Below are positions 8,933 to 17,358 of a DNA stretch of 64,000 bases, piece after piece. Every line of letters starts with the position of its first letter. Position 1 is the stretch's first letter. The stretch comes from Pseudoalteromonas luteoviolacea (GTDB lineage Bacteria; Pseudomonadota; Gammaproteobacteria; Enterobacterales; Alteromonadaceae), in NCBI RefSeq assembly GCF_001750165.1, contig NZ_CP015411.1:2012001-2076000 (forward strand). The letters are read 5' to 3'. The notes beneath the pieces were generated by a model. That model was given only the letters and a program-made list of their open reading frames with translations, ran no database searches and had not been told where the DNA came from. A program made the position numbers and the translations under genes.

Positions 8933-10147
8933 ATGAGAAGAGCCGTAATTACGGGGATCGGTGTTGTTTCAAGCATCGGTAACAACAAGCAAGAAGTATT
9001 AGAATCTTTGAAAGCGGGTAAAAGTGGTATTGCTTTTAACCAAGAGTTTGCTGACATGAATTTACGCAGTAATGTGTCAGGTAAAATTGATATTGACGTC
9101 AAAGCGTTAGTAGATCGTAAAGCACACCGTTTTATGGGTGATGCTGCTGCGTATTCATATATTGCGATGGCACAAGCTATCGAAGACTCTGGTTTATCAG
9201 AAGATCAAGTTTCGAATGAACGTACTGGCCTTGTAGTTGGCTCTGGTGGTGGTTCTTCTAAGTATCAAGTAGAAGCCGCTGATATTTTACGTGAGCGTGG
9301 CGTAAAGCGTGTTGGCCCTTACATGGTACCTCGTACTATGGCAAGTACAACATCAGCGTGTCTTGCAACGCCTTTTAAGATTAAAGGTGTGAACTATTCA
9401 ATCAGTTCAGCATGTGCCACTTCTGCACACTGTGTTGGTCATGCTGTAGAACAAATTCAACTTGGTAAGCAAGATGTTATCTTTGCAGGTGGTGGTGAAG
9501 AGCTTCACTGGACACTTGCAATGGAATTCGACGCGATGGGTGCACTATCAACCAAATATAACGAAGAGCCAGAAAAAGCATCACGTACTTACGATGCAAA
9601 TCGCGATGGTTTTGTTATCTCTGGTGGTGGCGGCATCATGGTTATTGAAGAGCTTGAACATGCTCTAGCTCGTGGCGCACATATTTATGGTGAAATCGTG
9701 GGTTATGGTGCGACTTCAGATGGCTACGACATGGTTGCGCCATCAGGTGAAGGCGCCGTTCGTTGTATGAAGCAAGCAATGGCTACTATTGAAGGTGACA
9801 TTGATTACCTAAATACACACGGGACTTCAACGCCAGTGGGTGATGTAAAAGAGCTAGGCGCAATTCAGGAACTGTTTGGCGATAACTCACCTGCAATCAG
9901 TGCGACTAAAGCAATGACTGGCCACGCGCTGGGTGCAGCAGGTGTTCACGAAGCTATTTACTCAGTACTGATGCTTGAAAATAACTTTATCACGCCATCA
10001 ATCAATATTGATGAACTGGATGAAGAAGCAAAAGGCTTAGACATCGTAACAGAACGTCGTGATGTTGAACTAAACACGGTAATGTCGAACAGCTTCGGCT
10101 TTGGCGGCACCAATGCGACGCTTGTTGTTCAAAAGTATAAAGGCTAA
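8933..10147 (+). CDS. fabB: 3-oxoacyl-[ACP] synthase I (FabB)
   Basis: 404 residues, the usual KAS I length. The Cys-His-His active site is visible: nucleophile Cys161 in SISSACATSAHC, the first His in NTHGTSTPVGD (about 295) and the second in GHALGAAG (about 330). KAS I elongates acyl-ACP and is required for unsaturated fatty acids made through FabA. ATG at 8933 follows AAGGGA. A FabR-like palindrome lies upstream and a tight hairpin terminator follows, so it is probably a single-gene transcript. Confidence 0.96.
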   Translation: MRRAVITGIGVVSSIGNNKQEVLESLKAGKSGIAFNQEFADMNLRSNVSGKIDIDVKALVDRKAHRFMGDAAAYSYIAMAQAIEDSGLSEDQVSNERTGLVVGSGGGSSKYQVEAADILRERGVKRVGPYMVPRTMASTTSACLATPFKIKGVNYSISSACATSAHCVGHAVEQIQLGKQDVIFAGGGEELHWTLAMEFDAMGALSTKYNEEPEKASRTYDANRDGFVISGGGGIMVIEELEHALARGAHIYGEIVGYGATSDGYDMVAPSGEGAVRCMKQAMATIEGDIDYLNTHGTSTPVGDVKELGAIQELFGDNSPAISATKAMTGHALGAAGVHEAIYSVLMLENNFITPSINIDELDEEAKGLDIVTERRDVELNTVMSNSFGFGGTNATLVVQKYKG

Positions 10148-10166
10148 TTTTAAATTAGTTCATAAC

Positions 10167-10190
10167 GAAAAGCCCTTCGGGGCTTTTTTT
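10167..10190 (+). terminator. Intrinsic terminator of fabB
   Basis: AAAAGCCC-TTCG-GGGCTTTT followed by more T. A stable UUCG tetraloop with an eight-base stem starting 20 bases after the stop codon. Confidence 0.93.
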
Positions 10191-10655
10191 GTTTGTAATA
10201 ACCGCTCTTTAGTCTTCGCACTCTCCTTAATACCACTTTTGTTAAAATATATTTTTGTTTTTTGCACATATAAATTGTAATGACTTGAGAGGTTTATTAA
10301 AGAGGCAATGCGTTGTTTAATTTGATGTGAACAGGGATGGAATTAGTGGTGGTATTGTCGCTGATATAGATGGCGAAGTGGGCTTAGTGATGATTAGGGG
10401 CGATAGGTTTAATGATTACTATTAAAATGGATTTAGCTAGGTGTAGTAAAGCAAAAAACGCTTGAAGGAACTACTAGTAAATAATACTCAACATTAAATA
10501 ACCGCTTCAGAGTCGCAGCAACAGCGAGCGCTTTTTAAACTAAAGACTAAGAAAATAGTACAGAGAATGTTGCGTTTAAAGTTGAGGCTCTCTTATCCTA
10601 ATTAGAAACGCTTAGTTTGATACAGCCTAAGCAATTAGGCTGTATTTTTAAGACA
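10191..10655. other. Non-coding region between fabB and smpB
   Basis: 465 bases without an acceptable gene. It does not hold tmRNA, although smpB is next door: neither the GGGG...GATTCGAC start nor a CCA end is present. A short stretch at 10321-10425 reads FDVNRDGISGG and IDGEV, like a calcium-binding or dockerin-type repeat. A stop directly precedes it and another closely follows, so it may be a relic. A perfect hairpin with a T-run closes the region at 10621-10649, which would suit a small rightward transcript. Confidence 0.55.
10621..10649 (+). terminator. Perfect hairpin with T-run ahead of the smpB stop
   Basis: TACAGCCTAA-GCAA-TTAGGCTGTA, a ten-base perfect stem with a four-base loop, followed on the + strand by TTTTTA. 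The T-run is on the + side only, so it ends a rightward RNA better than the leftward smpB message, although the stem could also protect the smpB 3' end. Confidence 0.7.
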
Positions 10656-11135
10656 TTAAACTTTGTGCTTCATAAGTCTTTCTTTATCGCGAGACCAATC
10701 TCTGTCTTTAATGTCAGCACGTTTGTCATGCATCTTCTTACCTTTAGCAAGGTGGAATTCTAGTTTGACCCAGCACTTCTTCCAATACATTGCTGTCGCA
10801 ACTAAAGAAAAGCCATCACGCTCAGTGGCCCCGATTAATCTGTCTATTTCTCGTTTGTTGAGCAGTAGCTTGCGATAGCGAAGCGGATCACAGATAACAT
10901 GAGTAGAGGCACTGTTTAAAGGCTGTATCTGACTGCCAAGTAAAAATGCTTCACCGTCTTTTAGATGGATATAAGTTTCTGAGATATTAACCTTACCAGC
11001 TCGGATGCTTTTGACTTCCCAACCTTGTAGTTCCATACCTGCTTCGAACTTATCGTGTAAAAAATACTCATGGCGCGCCTTTTTATTGAGCGCTATGGTA
11101 TTGCTTGTTGATTTATTTGATTTTTTCTTTGCCAT
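10656..11135 (-). CDS. smpB: SsrA-binding protein SmpB
   Basis: 159 residues. Family features in order: N-terminal IALNKKARHEYFLHDKFEAGMEL, GWEVKSIRAGKVNISETY (about 39-56), the Arg-rich RKLLLNKREI, and a basic C-terminal tail, DKRADIKDRDW. SmpB delivers tmRNA to stalled ribosomes and the tail reads the empty mRNA channel. ATG is at 11135. Divergent from ratA-rnfH, the same order as in E. coli and most gammaproteobacteria. The ssrA gene usually nearby is not in this window. Confidence 0.96.
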   Translation of the reverse strand: MAKKKSNKSTSNTIALNKKARHEYFLHDKFEAGMELQGWEVKSIRAGKVNISETYIHLKDGEAFLLGSQIQPLNSASTHVICDPLRYRKLLLNKREIDRLIGATERDGFSLVATAMYWKKCWVKLEFHLAKGKKMHDKRADIKDRDWSRDKERLMKHKV

Positions 11136-11276
11136 AATGGCTTAGTCTACCTACAAATCGAATTGGAAAACAGAGTTATTTAATTTTTATGCCATATTTT
11201 CGCTCACAGTGGCGCTGCAAACAAGATAAATCTTTAAAAGCTTGGTAAAATTGGGACAGTCAAGTTTGGAGATCGT

Positions 11277-11711
11277 ATGCCACAAGTAGAAAAAAGTGCA
11301 TTGGTGATGTACAGCACACAAGAAATGTTTGATTTGGTCAATGATGTAAATGCTTACCCAGATTTTTTGCCGAACTGTTCTGGTGCAAAGGTGTTGAGTA
11401 GCTCAACGCAAGAAATGACAGCTAGTTTAGAAATTTCAAAAGCAGGTTTGACCAAGTGGTTTACTACTAAAAATCAATTTGAAGGCAACCGAGTTAAAAT
11501 GCAGCTCGTTGATGGTCCATTTAAATCACTACAAGGTTACTGGGAATTTGTTGAATTGGACGAACACGCTTGTAAAGTTCACTTAAAATTAGAGTTCGAA
11601 TTTGCCAGTAAGCTTATTGAACTTGCTTTTGGTAAAGTGTTTAACGAAGTTGCAAAAAATATGGTTGCTGCGTTTACCAAGCGTGCAAAGTCGGTCTACG
11701 GGGTAAGATAA
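11277..11711 (+). CDS. ratA: RatA/Coq10-type START-domain protein
   Basis: 144 residues, a single polyketide-cyclase/START domain. The N-terminus MPQVEKSALVMYSTQEMFDLVNDVNAYPDFLPNC-type block and the C-terminal FGKVFNEVAKNMVAAFTKRA are typical. The family was described in E. coli as RatA, which inhibits 70S ribosome formation; relatives are Coq10-like ubiquinone-binding proteins, and the second role is as likely here. ATG at 11277 with GGAG at 11268-11271. It directly precedes rnfH with no gap. Confidence 0.9.
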   Translation: MPQVEKSALVMYSTQEMFDLVNDVNAYPDFLPNCSGAKVLSSSTQEMTASLEISKAGLTKWFTTKNQFEGNRVKMQLVDGPFKSLQGYWEFVELDEHACKVHLKLEFEFASKLIELAFGKVFNEVAKNMVAAFTKRAKSVYGVR

Positions 11712-12026
11712 ATGATTAAGGTTGAAGTTGTATTTGCCCTGCCAGAAAAAGCGACATGTTTAACTGTTGATGTTGCTGAGGGAACATCTGCCGAACATGT
11801 AGTTATGCAGTCAGGTATCTTAGAGCGATGCCCTGAGATTGATCCCACAAACTTGAATTTAGGGATTTGGAATCGGACAGTAAAATTGCATCAAGTTGTC
11901 AAAGAGGGTGACCGTATAGAGGTTTATCGTCCTCTAATTGCGGATCCAAAAGAAGCGAGACGACGAAGAGCTGATAAGGCAAAAGAAGAGGGGAGAGCAA
12001 ATAAGATCACAGGTGGTCGAGCTTAA
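11712..12026 (+). CDS. rnfH: RnfH/RatB family ubiquitin-like-fold protein
   Basis: 104 residues. The beta-grasp pattern is clear: IKVEVVFALPEKATCLTVDV, then LNLGIWNRTVKLHQVVKEGDRIEVYRPL and a basic tail, DPKEARRRRADKAKEE. ATG begins at the base after the ratA stop, so the two are translationally coupled. The partner and function of RatB/RnfH are poorly known; the name comes from the Rnf complex in Rhodobacter. A strong hairpin follows. Confidence 0.9.
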   Translation: MIKVEVVFALPEKATCLTVDVAEGTSAEHVVMQSGILERCPEIDPTNLNLGIWNRTVKLHQVVKEGDRIEVYRPLIADPKEARRRRADKAKEEGRANKITGGRA

Positions 12027-12041
12027 CCATTGCTAATTATC

Positions 12042-12076
12042 AAATAGCCACGTCAATGCGTGGCTATTTAGCTTTT
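12042..12076. terminator. Intrinsic terminator between rnfH and the DUF2069 gene
   Basis: AAATAGCCACG-TCAATG-CGTGGCTATTT, an eleven-base perfect stem. TTT and a second short T-run follow on the + side and A/T-rich sequence flanks the other side. It lies between convergent genes and probably serves both. Confidence 0.85.
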
Positions 12077-12098
12077 AGGTACCTATAAAGCACAAAGA

Positions 12099-12536
12099 TT
12101 ATTCAGAGTTATGCTGATGGGCTTCCTTTTCATCTGCTAAGTCTTCTTTAAGTTTACGAATCTTTAACCCCAACTCTTGGCCTCTATGTCTTGCGTAATA
12201 AGTGCAGCCTATGAACATCGATGTGGCAAAAATCAGCTCTAGGCTTACCCAAAGCCACTCATCTTTTGCTATCCACAGCAGTGTAAAGCCATGTATAAAG
12301 TAGATTAAAACAATAAAGTTGGCCCATGCAAAGGTATATGGCTTGTCTTGTACTATGCCTTTGAGTGGTAGTAATAAAGGAAGAATATAAACGACAAAGA
12401 TAAACCCTGCACTGTGGCCTTCTCTTGGGGAGAGAAGAAATAGCCAAACAGGCATTAAAATTAGTAAACCAAAGTAGCCAAAAAGCGCTAAGCGATGGAA
12501 TAGCCTTGTTTTCGGTTGTTTTGGGGTATCGTTCAT
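12099..12536 (-). CDS. DUF2069 inner-membrane protein
   Basis: 145 residues. Four hydrophobic segments are visible: about 14-32 (LALFGYFGLLILMPVWLFLL), 44-60, 68-88 and 93-113. A charged, helical C-terminal tail follows (about 115-145, KIRKLKEDLADEKEA). This matches the DUF2069 layout. The start ATG at 12536 overlaps the wrbA stop (ATGA), so it is co-translated with wrbA. Function is unknown; the gene is a regular neighbour of wrbA and arsC/yfgD in this group. Confidence 0.85.
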   Translation of the reverse strand: MNDTPKQPKTRLFHRLALFGYFGLLILMPVWLFLLSPREGHSAGFIFVVYILPLLLPLKGIVQDKPYTFAWANFIVLIYFIHGFTLLWIAKDEWLWVSLELIFATSMFIGCTYYARHRGQELGLKIRKLKEDLADEKEAHQHNSE

Positions 12537-13084
12537 AATAGTTTCTTTGCAACTGTAAAAAGTCGAGTTGCTACAGCTCGACAGATTTTAGTTTCAGTAT
12601 CGGTCAACTGCGAGTTGTTATCCATACCGGCAACATGACTGGCACCATAAGGCGTACCACCACTTTCAGTTGATAAAAGCTCTGGCACATCATAAGGGAC
12701 ACCCATTAACATCATGCCATGATGTAACAATGGAAGGGATAAATTGAGCAATGTGGCTTCATTACCTCCATGCATGCTGCTTGAAGAGGAGAAAACGCAT
12801 GCTGGTTTATCAATTAGTTGCCCTTTGAGCCAAATATCACTGGTTGTTTCCCAAAATGATTTTGCTTGGGCTGCCATCATACCAAAACGTGTAGGCGTAC
12901 CAAATGCCAAACCATCGCACTCGATGAGGTCTTGTTTGGTTACTACGATGTCATGTGCGTGTTTTTGCACAAAGGTTCTCAACCGCACAGTGGCGCCATG
13001 CGCAGTGAGTGTTTCTGCTATTTCATTGGCCATGGACTCTACCGAGCCGTGACTCGAATGGTACAAAACTAAAATAGTTGGCAT
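12533..13084 (-). CDS. wrbA: WrbA-type NAD(P)H:quinone oxidoreductase
   Basis: 183 residues. It has the flavodoxin fold with the FMN phosphate loop ILVLYHSSHGSVESMA near the N-terminus, the FGTPTRFGMMAAQAKSFWE segment (about 82-98) and the HGGNEATLL motif (about 127-135). WrbA reduces quinones by two electrons with FMN. Somewhat shorter than E. coli WrbA. It lies four bases after the arsC-type gene and overlaps the DUF2069 gene, so all three share one operon. Confidence 0.88.
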   Translation of the reverse strand: MPTILVLYHSSHGSVESMANEIAETLTAHGATVRLRTFVQKHAHDIVVTKQDLIECDGLAFGTPTRFGMMAAQAKSFWETTSDIWLKGQLIDKPACVFSSSSSMHGGNEATLLNLSLPLLHHGMMLMGVPYDVPELLSTESGGTPYGASHVAGMDNNSQLTDTETKICRAVATRLFTVAKKLL

Positions 13085-13088
13085 AAGC

Positions 13089-13436
13089 TTAAATGATATC
13101 TAAAACTGATTCTGGTGGACGCCCCAGTGCCGCTTTGTCACCGTTTACGACAATTGGACGTTCAATCAATTTGGGGTTTTCAATCATTGCATTTCTTAAT
13201 GTTTGTTCATCGCTGTCTTTACTTAATCCCAGCTCTTTATAAACAGCTTCTTTGTTTCTCACTAATTGATGTGCTGATTCAAAGCCTAGCTGAGTGATTA
13301 GGGAATCAAGTGTCGCTGAATCGATAGGGTTTTTTAAATACTCTACGATTTCAGGTTGGATAGCGTTTTCTTCCAATAAAGCAAGTGTTTGTCTTGATTT
13401 CGAACAACGAGGATTATGATAAATAGTGACTGGCAT
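13089..13436 (-). CDS. ArsC/YfgD-family arsenate-reductase-like protein
   Basis: 115 residues with the thioredoxin-like ArsC fold. The catalytic Cys is in YHNPRCSKSRQTL (Cys10). The family marker RPIVV near residue 94 is present, and the C-terminus GRPPESVLDII fits. The absence of other ars genes and the position next to wrbA and bepA match yfgD of E. coli, so the name arsC should not be read as proof of arsenate resistance. ATG at 13436. First gene of the leftward operon; the 122 bases to the bepA stop hold no visible gene. Confidence 0.85.
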   Translation of the reverse strand: MPVTIYHNPRCSKSRQTLALLEENAIQPEIVEYLKNPIDSATLDSLITQLGFESAHQLVRNKEAVYKELGLSKDSDEQTLRNAMIENPKLIERPIVVNGDKAALGRPPESVLDII

Positions 13437-13558
13437 ATTGAACCTTACTAAACGGTAACTTATATTTTTGTTGATTGTAACTTATCAAAGTAAGCGTGCC
13501 TATCTTTTGCATTAACTTAATAAATAGGTATAAATTGCTAGATAGGCCGTTGACGATA

Positions 13559-15007
13559 TTACAATTTGGCAAGCTCTTTCTGCATATTACGATACTTAGC
13601 CAGTAGGGCTTTTAAACGTAGTTTTTTGATCTCATCTTCTTTTTCTATGAAGTTGAGTGCCTTTTGAACCTCGTCAGCTGCTTTCATAAAAGCGCCATAA
13701 TGAGACAACAAACTTGCCCTTGATTCATGATAAGCCGCTTTATTCTCACTCAGTTCATATGTTTCAGTGAGTAATTGTTTGGCAAGCACATGATTCGGTT
13801 TATCTAATAAGAAAACTTTTAGAAGCTGCTCTGCTTTGTCGTATTCTTTCGCTTTAATGGCGCTGTTAGCTAGGTTTAGCGTTATGACTTGATTGTTAGG
13901 ACGTAGCTGATGCTTTTGCTCTAAAAGCGAGATAGCTTTATTGAATTGCTTTTGCCCTAATTTGATATCTGTATATACGTCCAAATAGAAAAGATTGTTA
14001 GGACTTTGCTTAAGTAACTTACTGATAATTTTATCGGCTTGGTCATACTTTTTTTGGTCAAGTAAAGAGATGGCAAGGCCGTACTCATATTGGCTTTTAT
14101 CAAGGTCCGAGCTGGTGCGCAATATATTCTCGAAGTAAGCCTGAGCATCTTCTTTATCTAATTGATAACGAGCCATTACGCGGCTTTTAGCGTAATTAAA
14201 GTCAGCGCTACTCGGCACATATTTTTTGGGATATTGCTGTGCTCTGAGTCTGACATCTGACACTCGAGAATCAGGTAGTGGGTGAGTCAGTAGAAACGCA
14301 GGTGGTTTATTTTTAAAGCGTACTTGAGCAGCTAGCTTGGTCAAAAACTCACTGGCAGCATATGGATCATATCCCGCTTTTTGAAGAGTTTGCATGCCAA
14401 ATCTATCAGCTTCTTGTTCTGCTTTTCTACTGTGTGTAAGTTGACTAAGGCTCGCTTGAGTGCTGTTTGCCGCTAAAATTGCCATGCCAGCATCTGGGGC
14501 GACAACAGTCGCTAGAATCCCGGTGATTAAACCTGCGATAGTAAGCGCACTGTTATCTTTAGCTTGCTGAATTCTGCGCGCCAAATGCCGTTGTGTGACA
14601 TGTGCAATTTCGTGACCAAGCACTGATGCGAGTTGGCTTTCATTATCTGATTGCGCAATTAAGCCTGTATGTACGCCAACATGACCACCATAAAATGCGA
14701 ATGCGTTGATGGCTTTGTTGTTTAGCCAGAAAAACTTGAAAGGAAATCGTACATCATTTGCACTGGCTACCAGTTTATTACCAAGCGATGAAAGGTATTC
14801 ATTGAGTACCGGATCTTGAACAAGGGGTGAGCTTGAACGGATCTGCATCATCATAACTTCACCTATGGCTTGCTCTTTTTCAATAGGCAAAACTTGAACT
14901 GCCGAGGTACCAAGGTCAGGAAGTTTAAAGTCCGAGGCGGTACTTGGAGCGGTGTAACCAATTGTTAGTGCACATAAAGTCGCAATAAGTGCTTGTTTTA
15001 GTCGCAT
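13559..15007 (-). CDS. bepA: Periplasmic M48 metalloprotease/chaperone BepA
   Basis: 482 residues. A signal peptide (about 1-25, ending ASTAS-type) is followed by an M48 peptidase domain with the zinc site HEIAH (His132, Glu133, His136) and the third ligand in EADRFG (about 203). A TPR region makes up the C-terminal half (about 300-480), with YDQADKIISKLLKQSPNNLFY and similar units. BepA maintains the assembly of LptD and other outer-membrane proteins. I chose ATG at 15007: it follows AAGAAGGA and leaves one base after the upstream stop, whereas the longer frame would overlap that gene and bury the signal peptide. Confidence 0.93.
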   Translation of the reverse strand: MRLKQALIATLCALTIGYTAPSTASDFKLPDLGTSAVQVLPIEKEQAIGEVMMMQIRSSSPLVQDPVLNEYLSSLGNKLVASANDVRFPFKFFWLNNKAINAFAFYGGHVGVHTGLIAQSDNESQLASVLGHEIAHVTQRHLARRIQQAKDNSALTIAGLITGILATVVAPDAGMAILAANSTQASLSQLTHSRKAEQEADRFGMQTLQKAGYDPYAASEFLTKLAAQVRFKNKPPAFLLTHPLPDSRVSDVRLRAQQYPKKYVPSSADFNYAKSRVMARYQLDKEDAQAYFENILRTSSDLDKSQYEYGLAISLLDQKKYDQADKIISKLLKQSPNNLFYLDVYTDIKLGQKQFNKAISLLEQKHQLRPNNQVITLNLANSAIKAKEYDKAEQLLKVFLLDKPNHVLAKQLLTETYELSENKAAYHESRASLLSHYGAFMKAADEVQKALNFIEKEDEIKKLRLKALLAKYRNMQKELAKL

Positions 15008-15008
15008 T

Positions 15009-15674
15009 CTAATCCTTCTTATAATCGTCACCGAGCATAATTTTAGCTAGATTTATCTCATCTTCACAAGCTCGGGCGTCTTTCTCACATAATAAATAAA
15101 AATCCTTTATTGAGACCCCATCGACATTGATAACGTTCAATTCTCTTTTCAAAAGCGAAATGGTTTGATGAACAACTTTATGAGCGTGTAGTATTAATGC
15201 CTTGTCTGCGATATCCCCACGTTCAAAATAAAACCTAATAAACTTATGCATTTGGCTGAATCTAATCAGGGTCTTCATAGTATGGGGATCCCATACGTTA
15301 AATTCTAAGTATTTATTATCTTTAAGGTAAGAGTCTACCTTTACATTGCGTGCGATTGGAAATGCCCAAAGTTCATACCCTCTTTCAGTGAAAGCTTGAT
15401 GGAGAGAGATTTTTGGTGCACTGTCGCAGTGGACGATACCATTGTCATCTTCATATCCGTCTAAAAGCTGTAAGTTCCAATTGCGCTTGTCTAACAGTCT
15501 TTTTATTGCATTATCAAAACCATGCTGAAAAATACCTTCGCTCTCACTAACTGACGAAGCGACTAGGTGATAAAACGGCGGGAGCTCCCCCCAATTGATT
15601 TGTTTTTTGTACCAATTGATTTCTTTTAGTGTGGGGTTCGCCGGCAAACGTGCCTTGTTATTTGCTTTTGGCAT
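15009..15674 (-). CDS. Hypothetical protein, 221 residues, co-transcribed with bepA
   Basis: Not recognised. Soluble, no signal peptide or membrane span. Notable segments are the N-terminal LKEINWYKKQINWGELPPFYHL, a mid-region FNVWDPHTMKTLIRFSQMHKFIRFYFERGD, and a helical ALILHAHKVVHQTISLL. Aromatic residues are frequent and several His occur. Its TAG stop lies one base before the bepA ATG, so the two are almost certainly translated from one message. ATG at 15674. The coupling suggests a link with envelope maintenance, but that is only an inference from position. Confidence 0.75.
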   Translation of the reverse strand: MPKANNKARLPANPTLKEINWYKKQINWGELPPFYHLVASSVSESEGIFQHGFDNAIKRLLDKRNWNLQLLDGYEDDNGIVHCDSAPKISLHQAFTERGYELWAFPIARNVKVDSYLKDNKYLEFNVWDPHTMKTLIRFSQMHKFIRFYFERGDIADKALILHAHKVVHQTISLLKRELNVINVDGVSIKDFYLLCEKDARACEDEINLAKIMLGDDYKKD

Positions 15675-15929
15675 GTGGTTTCCCGTAAAACTTGTTGTTG
15701 TTATAAGAATAAACCATTGGCATTGTTCAAGCTACTGAAAGACGCCGCTTTACTCGCAAAATACATGATTTTTCGCTTGCTTTTTGATAGACGAGTAATT
15801 TATAAACTGGGTTGAAAATACGATGGGCGAAAATGGAGTATATAATTGGTTTCTAATGTTTTTAAATTGTATCGCATGTGTTTTGTCATAACCTTGGTCT
15901 AACCTGAGGTTAACAGGGGGCTAAAGAAT

Positions 15930-16172
15930 TTGTGTAAAACGCGAAATGAAGAACCAAGGGTTATTGATTTGCGAAGCTATCAATGTCCACAGTTGTTTGT
16001 GCAGTTTAAATGGCAGCTAAAAAGTTTAAGTGTTGGAAAGTTAAGGTTTATTTACTCTGACAAGCAAGATATGTCAGATATTCAACGCTATTTATGTGCC
16101 CATTCGTATCATCACGTCTTTTTAAATAAAGGCAGTTTTAACTATATTGAGGTTCACGTCACGGATGTTTGA
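15930..16172 (+). CDS. TusA/SirA-like sulfurtransferase-fold protein
   Basis: 80 residues. The segment VIDLRSYQCPQLFVQFKWQLKSLSVGKLRFIYSD has the beta-alpha-beta start of TusA proteins with the persulfide-carrying Cys in a CP motif, and DMSDIQRYLCAHSY matches the second helix. The usual CPxP is CPQL here, so the second Pro is lost. The likely start is TTG at 15930, with GGGGG at 15915-15919; no in-frame ATG precedes the motif. Its end overlaps the start of perM. It could accept sulfur from a cysteine desulfurase, but it is not the standard TusA. Confidence 0.75.
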   Translation: MCKTRNEEPRVIDLRSYQCPQLFVQFKWQLKSLSVGKLRFIYSDKQDMSDIQRYLCAHSYHHVFLNKGSFNYIEVHVTDV

Positions 16173-17232
16173 ATTAATTAAGTCCTGGTACCAAGAGAAA
16201 TTTTCTGATCCTGACTCGGTCACATTGCTGCTGATGCTCGTATTTATGGCGACTATGCTGTATTTCTTTGGCGCATTTGTCATTCCTGTTTTAGTTGCTT
16301 TAGTTATTGCCTACTTATTAGACTGGCCTGCAACGCGTTTACAAAAAGTAATACCCAGTCGTTTAATGGCGACCAGCGTTGTGATGTTAGGATTCATAGG
16401 AATTGTATTGGCGCTACTACTCGTAATTGTCCCTGTACTATGGTCGCAGGCAAGTAATTTGGTACAAGAAGCACCGAGTATGATAGAGAAAGGCCGCGAT
16501 TATTTACTTCATTTGCCGGAAGATTACCCCAATTTAATTTCAGTACAGCAAGTCCAGAACATTGTTACGGGTGTCGAGAGCAAAGTATTGGCATTAGGAG
16601 AGGTGATTGTTTCGGTTTCTTTGACCTCAATTAAAGATTTGGTCGCTTGGCTAATCTACTTGATACTCGTCCCATTACTGGTATTTTTTATGCTCAAAGA
16701 TAAGTTAAATTTAACAACGGGCATTAAGCAGCTAATCCCTAAAGATAGGAAACTAATCACGCAAGTTTGGGAAGAAATGGACCATCAGATAATGAACTAT
16801 ATTCGAGGTAAAGTCATTGAAATAGTCATCGTTGGCGGTACAAGCTTTATTGCCTTTGCTGTTTTAGATTTACGTTATGCTGCATTGCTTGGTACCTTAG
16901 TTGGCTTGTCTGTGTTAATTCCATTTATAGGTGCAGCACTTGTGACCATCCCTGTTGCGGCAGTGGCCCTGTTTCAGTTTGGGTTAGCCCCAGAGTTTTG
17001 GACCATACTTATCGTATACGGCATAATACAAGCGTTAGATGGTAACTTGCTCGTACCATTGTTATTTTCAGAAGCCGTCGACCTTAACCCTGTATATATT
17101 ATTGTTGCTGTTTTATTTTTTGGTGGTTTGTGGGGGTTTTGGGGCGTGTTTTTTGCGATTCCTTTGGCGTCGTTAGTGAAAGCGTTAGGGAATGCTTGGT
17201 CTACCAGCCAGCGCCATACAACTTCAAATTAG
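16165..17232 (+). CDS. PerM/YfgO-type AI-2E family transporter
   Basis: 355 residues with about seven or eight membrane spans: two near the N-terminus (residues about 22-50), one at 65-87, then a soluble loop, a helix at 150-175 and a cluster at 210-330. The PLLVFFMLKDK and RGKVIEIVIVG segments are typical of the AI-2E/PerM family. ATG at 16165 was chosen: the longer frame begins at TTG inside the TusA-like gene and adds six residues. The start overlaps that gene by eight bases. E. coli yfgO also lies near bepA. Substrate unknown despite the family name. Confidence 0.88.
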   Translation: MFELIKSWYQEKFSDPDSVTLLLMLVFMATMLYFFGAFVIPVLVALVIAYLLDWPATRLQKVIPSRLMATSVVMLGFIGIVLALLLVIVPVLWSQASNLVQEAPSMIEKGRDYLLHLPEDYPNLISVQQVQNIVTGVESKVLALGEVIVSVSLTSIKDLVAWLIYLILVPLLVFFMLKDKLNLTTGIKQLIPKDRKLITQVWEEMDHQIMNYIRGKVIEIVIVGGTSFIAFAVLDLRYAALLGTLVGLSVLIPFIGAALVTIPVAAVALFQFGLAPEFWTILIVYGIIQALDGNLLVPLLFSEAVDLNPVYIIVAVLFFGGLWGFWGVFFAIPLASLVKALGNAWSTSQRHTTSN

Positions 17233-17249
17233 TACACAGCTTAATTAGA

Positions 17250-17277
17250 TAAAAAGGAGCAAATATGCTCTTTTTTT
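17250..17277 (+). terminator. Intrinsic terminator after perM
   Basis: AAAAGGAGCA-AATA-TGCTCTTTTT with a T7 run. The stem includes one G-U pair. It separates perM from the desulfurase fusion gene. Confidence 0.8.
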
Positions 17278-17358
17278 GTACTCAAGGAATTAATTATCTT
17301 TAATTGGAAGAGTGTTTACGTGTAAAATGGAATAACATAGTTCATATAGTTATAAGTT

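Noticed and set aside
10191..10655. tmRNA (ssrA) next to smpB
   Set aside because: No tmRNA 5' start, no tag-peptide frame and no CCA end are present.
13089..13436. Arsenic-resistance locus
   Set aside because: Only an ArsC-fold YfgD-type gene is present, without arsB, arsR or acr3.
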